DNA of 64,000 bases. Origin: Marinospirillum sp035271045 (GTDB taxonomy: Bacteria; Pseudomonadota; Gammaproteobacteria; Pseudomonadales; Halomonadaceae). The stretch's first letter is position 1, and every line of letters starts with the position of its first letter. The notes below the pieces were generated by a model. That model saw only the letters and a list, made by a program, of their open reading frames with translations, was not told the DNA's origin and searched no databases. Positions 58,172 through 64,000 of this stretch are shown one piece after another. The translations under genes and the position numbers were made by a program. Location: NCBI RefSeq assembly GCF_035271045.1, contig NZ_DATESC010000030.1:1-64000 (forward strand). The letters run 5' to 3'.

Positions 58172-59392
58172 TTACAACTGTTGATTAATTTCAAGCTCAA
58201 CACGCTGCTGGCCGTCCACTTTCAATACTTGTGTTTGTCCCTGCCAATCACCTTCTTGTGCTTGTGGCGTGCCACCAATCGCAATACGCGCTTGAATCAC
58301 CACCTGTTCAACCGAAGATAAATTATTTTGTGGCATCATCGCTTGCTGGTCGCTAAGTATGATGGTTTTAGGCAATTCACTGACTTTAAGACGTACGGCA
58401 GCTAAAGGCGCACCTGCACCGCCTACTGGCTGGGCAAATACAAAAACTGTCGCATTGGTATTGGCTAACAAACTGGCAGCATTACTCAATGAAATAGTCA
58501 CTGCAAACTGTGGCCCACCCACGGCGAGCGGTGGCATACCTAAGCGTTGGCGTACATCAGCAATGCCATCACGCAACGATTTATCCGCCTCAACCCCACC
58601 AGCACGCGGTAAAGCCGCTTCCCAATAATTACGCGCCCCGTCCCAATCCTGCTGCTGATAAGCCGCCATACCCAGCAAACTTAGCGTTGCAGGGTCTTTG
58701 GCATCTAACGCTAAAGCTTTATCAATCAAGGTTTGCACACGTTTGGTTAAACGATTATTGTCGGCAAAATACAAAGCTTGTGCCTGCTGTGCTAATAACA
58801 TTGCAGAAGCACCTTGAATTCTTATAATTTCACCAATCGAATCCGCACCTTTTTCTAGTTCGCCTAAATCCAAATAAACCCGCGCCAGCAAAGAATGTCC
58901 TTGAACGTCATTAGGGTTAGCTTTAACCGTGTCTTCTAATTTGCGTAACAAACTACCAAAATCTTTTTTGCCTTCTTCAATCAATGCTTGCTGTGCATAC
59001 CAAGCTTCTAAGCCTAAACGTCCACCAATTTGCTCATAAGTCAGCACAGCCCCACTCAACACCGCACCCACCACCACAACTAAGGCCGTATTTTTTAAGA
59101 GCGAACTGGGTGTATGCCAAGGTTTTTTTTGACGAATCGCAGCATCATCTAACAGCAGGTCTTCAATCTCAGCCCGCATTTGCGACACAGCATCTGCCTC
59201 AACACGCCCCGCTTCTAAATCCAAATCCAACTGACTTATTTTTTGACGATACAAGGTAATGTTCGCTAGCTGACGTGCATTCTGCTGCGCTAAAAGATTC
59301 TCTGTCAGCTTTTCCCGGCGTAACAGCGGTAAAACTAAAAATGCAGCAGCCAAAACCGCCAATAAAAATAAACCAATCCACAAGGCCGTCAT
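58172..59392 (-). CDS. ccmI: Cytochrome c maturation protein CcmI
   Basis: A 406-residue CcmI (CycH) that presents apocytochrome c to the heme-ligation complex. Two helices (LWIGLFLLAVLAAAFLVLPL at 4-23; TALVVVVGAVLSGAVLTYEQ near 102-121) flank a basic cytoplasmic loop. TPR repeats follow (NDVQGHSLLARVYLDLGELE; PATLSLLGMAAYQQQDWDGA). The C-terminal domain is beta-rich and ends QQRVELEINQQL. It overlaps ccmH by four bases and is the last gene of the ccm operon. Confidence 0.94.
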   Translation of the reverse strand: MTALWIGLFLLAVLAAAFLVLPLLRREKLTENLLAQQNARQLANITLYRQKISQLDLDLEAGRVEADAVSQMRAEIEDLLLDDAAIRQKKPWHTPSSLLKNTALVVVVGAVLSGAVLTYEQIGGRLGLEAWYAQQALIEEGKKDFGSLLRKLEDTVKANPNDVQGHSLLARVYLDLGELEKGADSIGEIIRIQGASAMLLAQQAQALYFADNNRLTKRVQTLIDKALALDAKDPATLSLLGMAAYQQQDWDGARNYWEAALPRAGGVEADKSLRDGIADVRQRLGMPPLAVGGPQFAVTISLSNAASLLANTNATVFVFAQPVGGAGAPLAAVRLKVSELPKTIILSDQQAMMPQNNLSSVEQVVIQARIAIGGTPQAQEGDWQGQTQVLKVDGQQRVELEINQQL

Positions 59393-59889
59393 GAAGATTC
59401 CTTCTCTAGTTCAAGAATTTGCTGAATACGGGCTTGCCTTTCTGATGCAGACAAGGTTATTGCTGGTTTAGCTGAACTGCGGCTACGCACCAGAAAAAAT
59501 GCCAATAACAAACCCAGCACCACTAAAGCTGGTGGCAAATACCAAAGCAGCCAAGTGTCTTTACGCATGGGTGGCTCGTATAAAACGTAATCACCAAAAC
59601 GACTCACCATAAAGTCATAAATTTGCGAATCAGTTTTACCTTCTTCTAATAAGCGATAAAGCTCTTGGCGCATATCATAGGCACTGGGCGAATTAGAATC
59701 GGCAATACTTTGATTCTCGCACTTAGGGCAGCGCAATTTACCACCCACATCCTTGTAACGTGCCTGATAACTGTCATCAGTAAAATCGTATAACTCAATG
59801 GCGGCATAACTGCTGGACGCAAACAACACCAGCAGCACAAACATGAATAAACTTAGCGTTCTATAAAAAATTAGCGCTTTGCTTGCCAT
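59389..59889 (-). CDS. ccmH: Cytochrome c maturation protein CcmH
   Basis: A 166-residue CcmH with signal segment FMFVLLVLFASSSYA, the redox pair in LRCPKCENQSIADSNSPSA (Cys near 54 and 57) that reduces apocytochrome cysteines, and a C-terminal helix WLLWYLPPALVVLGLLLAFF. It lacks the long TPR half, which is here the separate ccmI gene. Overlaps ccmG by 19 bases. Confidence 0.95.
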   Translation of the reverse strand: MASKALIFYRTLSLFMFVLLVLFASSSYAAIELYDFTDDSYQARYKDVGGKLRCPKCENQSIADSNSPSAYDMRQELYRLLEEGKTDSQIYDFMVSRFGDYVLYEPPMRKDTWLLWYLPPALVVLGLLLAFFLVRSRSSAKPAITLSASERQARIQQILELEKESS

Positions 59890-60410
59890 TTACGCACCTC
59901 CGGCATAATCACCTCATCCACCAACTGGGGCGTAATCACCCCAGCCAAGTGATAGCGCACTATGCCATCACGGTCGAATAAAAAGGTTTCTGGCGCACCG
60001 TACACCCCTAAATTGAATGCCAGTTCACGCAAACCATCTTCTTCAAACAACACCACACTATAAGGGTTGCCAAGTTGGGCAAGGTACCGAAAAGCCTTGC
60101 TGCGTTCATCTTTATAATTCAAACCCACAATAGGCACACCCATTTGTGCCATGCGTACAATTTCGTTGTGCTCGTCATAACAACTGGGGCACCAGCTGCC
60201 CCAAACATTAAGAATAAACACGTCACCCAATAAGTTTTCGTGGGTAATTTGCTGCAAAGGGTCATGCAAGTTAGGCAAACTAAACTCAGGCATGGGTTTA
60301 CCCAGCAACGCAGATTCTCTGGCCGAAGGGTTCATACTTAAACCTTTGTAAAGAAATACACCCACCAACACAAAAGCAATCAGCGGTAAAAATAATAAAA
60401 AACGCTTCAT
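59871..60410 (-). CDS. ccmG: Thiol:disulfide interchange protein CcmG (DsbE)
   Basis: A 179-residue membrane-tethered thioredoxin fold (helix FLLFLPLIAFVLVGVFLYKG) with the active site VWGSWCPSCYDEHNEI and the cis-proline region VYGAPETFLFDRDGIV. It hands reducing power to CcmH and apocytochrome c. Starts directly after the ccmF stop and overlaps ccmH. Confidence 0.95.
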   Translation of the reverse strand: MKRFLLFLPLIAFVLVGVFLYKGLSMNPSARESALLGKPMPEFSLPNLHDPLQQITHENLLGDVFILNVWGSWCPSCYDEHNEIVRMAQMGVPIVGLNYKDERSKAFRYLAQLGNPYSVVLFEEDGLRELAFNLGVYGAPETFLFDRDGIVRYHLAGVITPQLVDEVIMPEVRKWQAKR

Positions 60411-62417
60411 TTACGACTCCACCGAATTGATAGCAGAAGGAGGCGTAGTAGCAGCGTTCATAGCCGTGAGTTGTTCTTGCGCTTTTTTGCTGGAATAACG
60501 GCGATCGGTAATTGCTAGCACACCACCCAAAGCAGCAATCAACGCACCCAACCACAACCAGCGCACAAAGGGCTTGTAATGCACACGCATTGCCCAAGCA
60601 TCCGCGCTTAATTCCTCACCCATTGCCACATAAATATCTTTTAAAAAACCCCACTCAATGGCAACTTGGGTCATTGGCATACCACGCACTGTGTACAAGC
60701 GTTTTTCAGGCATTAAGGTATTGATTAACTTACCGCTAGGGTTGCGTACTTCAACCACCGCACGGTCAGCTATGTAGTTAGCACCTTCACGGTGAATCAG
60801 TTTTTTCAAGGTAAACTCATAGCCTTTAACCACCACTGGCTGGTCAATTTGCATCCGTAAATCACGTTCCTCACCGTAGTTAGAAACCATTGTCACGCCC
60901 AACACAATTAACGCCGCACCTATGTGCCCAAAAAACATACCTAAGCGGCTACGGCTAATGCCCTTCCAACCCTGTTTGGTTTGTGAAGCTTCCCACAAAT
61001 CCCTAAAGCTGGTGGTAAAAATCCACAGCACCAGCGTCAAGCCCAGCGCCACATACAAATGCCATTCACCATCATAAACCCAAGGCAACACCACAAAACC
61101 CAGCACTAAAGTTACTGCTGCTGCCAGCCAGATTTTTTTCTTGAGTTTCTGCCAACGCATTTGCTTCCAATCAGACAAGGGCCCTAAGCCCATAAATACA
61201 CCCAACAGCAGCATCAAAGGCACAAACAACGCATTAAAATACGGCGGGCCCACCGAAATTTTGCCCGAACCTAAAGCATCCAAAATCAGTGGATACAAAG
61301 TCCCCAACAACACCATCAGCGCCGCAATCACCAACACCAAATTATTCGCCAACAGCAGCACATCTTTAGACAGCAGTGAATAACTGACCCGTGCCTTTAA
61401 ATTAGGCACACGAATCGCATACACCAACAGCGACACACCCACCGTTACCGCCAATAAAATCAGTAAGAAAAAACCACGCTCAGGGTCATTGGCAAAAGCG
61501 TGTACCGAATTCAACACGCCAGAGCGCACTAAAAAGAAACCCACCAAGCTAAGCGAAAAAGTAAAAATAGCCAGCAGCAGCGTCCAGCTTTTAAACACCC
61601 CGCGCTTTTCGGTAATTGCCAGTGAATGCATTAAAGCCGTACCCGTTAACCAAGGCATCAACGAAGCATTTTCTACAGGGTCCCAAAACCACCAACCACC
61701 CCAACCTAACTCGTAATAAGCCCACCAAGAACCCAGCGCAATGCCTACCGTCAAAAATGCCCAAGCACTGGTAGTCCAAGGACGACTCCAACGTGCCCAA
61801 GCCGAATCTAACTGCCCCGACCAAAGCGCTGCTAAAGCAAATGCAAAAGTTACCGCAAACCCCACATAACCCATATACAACAACGGCGGATGAAAAATTA
61901 ATCCAGGGTCTTGCAGCAGCGGATTTAAGTCGGCCCCATCCATCGGAATATTCGGTAATAAACGATTAAACGGATTAGACGTAAAAATAACAAACAACAG
62001 CATCCCGACACTAACAAAGCCCAACACCGACAACACCCGCGCCAATACCTCAACCGGCAAACCACGACTAAGAGAAACCGCAAACGTCCAACCAGCCAAA
62101 ATCAGCAACCACAAGAGTAAAGAACCCTCGTGTGCGCCCCATACCGCGCTTAGCTTATAAAACCAAGGCAAAGCCGAGTTAGAGTTAGCAGCGGTGTAAG
62201 CAAGGCTAAAATCATCCAATAAAAAACTAAGACTTAGCAAAATAAAGCTAATCAACAACAAGGTAAACTGTGCCCAAGCCGCAGGTTGTGCATAAGCCAA
62301 CCACAAGGGTTGACGCGTAAAGCTACCAATAAGAGGTAAGAAAGCCTGCACACAAGCCATAGCCAAGGCCAGAATCAGTGCAAACTGACCAAATTCTGGT
62401 AAAAAAAGAACGTCCAT
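60411..62417 (-). CDS. ccmF: Heme lyase CcmF
   Basis: A 668-residue membrane protein of about 15 helices that attaches heme to apocytochrome c with CcmH and CcmI. The WWD heme-handling motif is WGGWWFWDPVENASLMPWL near 230-248. RNPL-type and SRLGMFFGHIGAALIVLGVT segments follow, and a periplasmic loop precedes the last helix. ATG 62417 has AGGA eight bases before it, so it is preferred to the ATG three codons earlier. Within the ccm operon after ccmE. Confidence 0.95.
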   Translation of the reverse strand: MDVLFLPEFGQFALILALAMACVQAFLPLIGSFTRQPLWLAYAQPAAWAQFTLLLISFILLSLSFLLDDFSLAYTAANSNSALPWFYKLSAVWGAHEGSLLLWLLILAGWTFAVSLSRGLPVEVLARVLSVLGFVSVGMLLFVIFTSNPFNRLLPNIPMDGADLNPLLQDPGLIFHPPLLYMGYVGFAVTFAFALAALWSGQLDSAWARWSRPWTTSAWAFLTVGIALGSWWAYYELGWGGWWFWDPVENASLMPWLTGTALMHSLAITEKRGVFKSWTLLLAIFTFSLSLVGFFLVRSGVLNSVHAFANDPERGFFLLILLAVTVGVSLLVYAIRVPNLKARVSYSLLSKDVLLLANNLVLVIAALMVLLGTLYPLILDALGSGKISVGPPYFNALFVPLMLLLGVFMGLGPLSDWKQMRWQKLKKKIWLAAAVTLVLGFVVLPWVYDGEWHLYVALGLTLVLWIFTTSFRDLWEASQTKQGWKGISRSRLGMFFGHIGAALIVLGVTMVSNYGEERDLRMQIDQPVVVKGYEFTLKKLIHREGANYIADRAVVEVRNPSGKLINTLMPEKRLYTVRGMPMTQVAIEWGFLKDIYVAMGEELSADAWAMRVHYKPFVRWLWLGALIAALGGVLAITDRRYSSKKAQEQLTAMNAATTPPSAINSVES

Positions 62418-62464
62418 CAAAAGCATCCTGATTAGTTAGCGAGCAATCTTAATTATTTATGGTT

Positions 62465-62947
62465 TTAATTATTTATAGTTGTAGAAGAACTGGCGCGAAT
62501 AAAAGGCGCACCTTCAGGCATTTTACCCGCCATTTTTAAGGCATCAGCCACTTCAGGCGGCATATAATTTTCATCGTGACGCGCTAAAACTTGGCTAGCC
62601 ATAAACTCACCTTCAGCATTCAAATGCCCAACCGCCACCACGCCCTGCCCCTCACGAAACAAGTCAGGCAAAATTTTCTCGTAGTTAATCCAAATTTCTT
62701 GATCGTAATCTGTCACCGCAAAACGCACTTTCAAACTTTGGGTATCGCGCTGCATACTCCCTTCAACAACCATGCCACCTGCACGAATCTCTACACCTTG
62801 AGGTGCTTCGCCAGCAACAATCTGTGTAGGTGCATAAAACAAGTTAATATTTGAACTAAGCGCATAAAGCGTTAAACCTATAGCTAATGAAAGCCCACCA
62901 ACCATTAAACCAATCAAAAATAGCTTTTGCTTACGTTTAGGTGTCAT
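62465..62947 (-). CDS. ccmE: Heme chaperone CcmE
   Basis: A 160-residue heme carrier. N-terminal anchor (LFLIGLMVGGLSLAIGLTLY), a periplasmic beta-barrel (APQGVEIRAGGMVVEGSMQR; LPDLFREGQGVVAVGHL) and the covalent heme-binding His and nearby Tyr in VLARHDENYMPPEV near 131-144. Overlaps ccmD by four bases; 47 bp before ccmF. Confidence 0.95.
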   Translation of the reverse strand: MTPKRKQKLFLIGLMVGGLSLAIGLTLYALSSNINLFYAPTQIVAGEAPQGVEIRAGGMVVEGSMQRDTQSLKVRFAVTDYDQEIWINYEKILPDLFREGQGVVAVGHLNAEGEFMASQVLARHDENYMPPEVADALKMAGKMPEGAPFIRASSSTTINN

Positions 62948-63141
62948 ATCTTAATGTCTCTCTCAGAATTAGTGGCTTCACGCGCAAATTGGCGAGCCAG
63001 CTGTTTGCGGGTGCTTTTTAGTTTCAGCCAAGGCAATAAAATACTGGCTGCCATTAACACCAAACTAATGGCATAACAGCTCCACACATAAAGCCCATGC
63101 CCCCCCATGTTGAAGAACTCAGACAAGCTATCAAAATACAT
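62944..63141 (-). CDS. ccmD: Heme exporter subunit CcmD
   Basis: A 65-residue single-helix protein that helps release holo-CcmE from CcmABC. Typical start SEFFNMGGHGLYVWSCYAIS with one helix to about residue 38, then a basic tail (KLKSTRKQLARQFARE). Lies three bases after ccmC and overlaps ccmE. Confidence 0.9.
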   Translation of the reverse strand: MYFDSLSEFFNMGGHGLYVWSCYAISLVLMAASILLPWLKLKSTRKQLARQFAREATNSERDIKI

Positions 63142-63144
63142 AGT

Positions 63145-63900
63145 TCATTTATCCTTGAGTAATTCACGAACCCAGCCCGATTTAGCTTCGCGGCGCAGCA
63201 CTTCTGACCTAGCCCGCAACAGCACCGACCAACCCAATAAGGCATAAAAACCCAGCACCATAAATAACAGAGGCAGGTACATAGACGCAGGCATAGAAGG
63301 TTTTTCAGTTAATTTAATACTGGCTGGCTGATGCAAGGTATACCACCAATCCACCGAGTATTTAATAATAGGAATATTGATAACACCAACAATGGCAAGT
63401 AGCGCACAAGCTTTAGCTGCCACTTCTTGCGGGCTAAGTGCTTCACGCAGCGCAATAACCCCCAAATAAAGAAAAAATAAAATCAGCATCGAGGTTAAAC
63501 GGGCATCCCACATCCACCAAGTACCCCACGTTGGCATCCCCCAAATAGCGCCGGTGACTAAGGAAATAAACGTCATCACCGCACCAATTGGCGCTAAGGC
63601 TTGTGCCACCACATCGGCCATTTTTATTTTCCAGACCAGCATCACCACGCCAGCCGCTGCCATCATCATGTATACCGACTGGGCTAAAAACGCAGCGGGA
63701 ACGTGTACATACATAATCCGAAAACTATTGCCCTGCTGGTAATCCATTGGCGCATAAGCCAAACCCATCACCAAACCTACTGCCAAAAAAAGCACACTGC
63801 TAACAGCAAACCAAGGCAGCCATTTACCAGTAATTTGGTAAAACCACTTGGGAGATCCTAAACGGTGATACAGTGTTTTTAGCCAGTTCCACACGATCAA
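63145..63900 (-). CDS. ccmC: Heme exporter permease CcmC
   Basis: A 251-residue six-helix protein that loads heme on CcmE. The tryptophan-rich WWD motif WGTWWMWDARLTSMLILF is near 128-145, and heme-ligand histidines are in MYVHVPAAFLAQSVYMMM and WWYTLHQPASI. Typical start with PKWFYQITGKWLPWFAV. Between ccmB and ccmD. Confidence 0.95.
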   Translation of the reverse strand: MIVWNWLKTLYHRLGSPKWFYQITGKWLPWFAVSSVLFLAVGLVMGLAYAPMDYQQGNSFRIMYVHVPAAFLAQSVYMMMAAAGVVMLVWKIKMADVVAQALAPIGAVMTFISLVTGAIWGMPTWGTWWMWDARLTSMLILFFLYLGVIALREALSPQEVAAKACALLAIVGVINIPIIKYSVDWWYTLHQPASIKLTEKPSMPASMYLPLLFMVLGFYALLGWSVLLRARSEVLRREAKSGWVRELLKDK

Positions 63901-63916
63901 CTACCTGTCTTAAAAG

Positions 63917-64000
63917 TTATTCACCAGAAACAGCAATGCGTAACGCTGCTGCAATTGCCCACGGCGCTAAAACTAAGGCCAACAAAGCCAAAGCGCCCAA
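63917..64000 (-). CDS. ccmB: Heme exporter permease CcmB, C-terminal end
   Basis: Only the last 27 codons are in the window: a hydrophobic helix LGALALLALVLAPWAIAAAL then RIAVSGE and a TAA stop at 63917-63919. The ending resembles that of CcmB (helix followed by AAALRI), and the gene lies 16 bp before ccmC in the standard order. The rest is beyond the right edge. Confidence 0.85.
   Translation of the reverse strand: MGALALLALVLAPWAIAAALRIAVSGE

Overview
The window is a 64 kb stretch of a gammaproteobacterial chromosome of moderate G+C. The housekeeping blocks point to that class: glnA-ntrB-ntrC, gltBD, lptF/lptG diverging from pepA-holC-valS, smc-zipA-ligA, and the ccmBCDEFGHI cytochrome c maturation operon. 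The presence of dapL (LL-diaminopimelate aminotransferase) is unusual for this class. I would guess a marine or aquatic Oceanospirillales-type bacterium, but the sequence alone does not fix the genus.

Layout. 1-490: end of an EamA transporter. 490-5640: an accessory stretch of small, mostly same-strand genes (three GNAT acetyltransferases, a CsaA-like tRNA-binding protein, a YefM/YoeB-type toxin-antitoxin pair, two hypotheticals). Most are separated by imperfect inverted repeats whose ends look like integron attC cores (GCATAAC/GTTATGC, ATATAAC/GTTATAG), often overlapping the stop codon. It reads as a gene-cassette array without an integrase in view. A TetR regulator with a divergent HPP membrane protein and a double operator sits inside it. 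5840-18900: nitrogen assimilation and lysine synthesis (lysA, dapL, gltD, gltB, ntrC, ntrB, glnA, all on the minus strand). Sigma-54 promoters and NtrC sites lie in front of both glnA and gltB, so the gltB-gltD-dapL-lysA operon appears to be under NtrC control.

18900-23090: an FAD dehydrogenase, a DUF3482 GTPase and an apparently N-terminally shortened DUF2868 membrane protein. 23090-25770: an AT-rich type II restriction-modification system with a cytosine-C5 methyltransferase, a divergent controller (C) protein with a 35-bp C operator, and an HNH endonuclease. The endonuclease stop codon overlaps the start of the core gene arfB. 26590-30400: a scar region with fragments of an RND pump gene and an acyl-CoA ligase gene that match the intact genes at 30.5-38 kb in the same order and orientation. 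It also holds a secreted protein with three subtilisin-propeptide-like repeats, an outer-membrane beta-barrel and an IS150-like element.

30470-42910: RND pump plus adaptor, AraC regulator, a periplasmic binding protein and a fatty/carboxylic acid activation and oxidation set (two acyl-CoA ligases, acyl-CoA dehydrogenase, thiolase). 42915-64000: core genes (RDD protein, lptG, lptF, pepA, holC, valS, a coiled-coil protein, ligA, zipA, smc, ccmI to ccmB). No tRNA, rRNA or CRISPR array was recognised.

The most unusual items are the cassette-like array, the NtrC/sigma-54 control of a combined glutamate-lysine operon, the C-protein restriction system joined to arfB, the duplication scar, and the three-repeat propeptide-like secreted protein next to an outer-membrane barrel.
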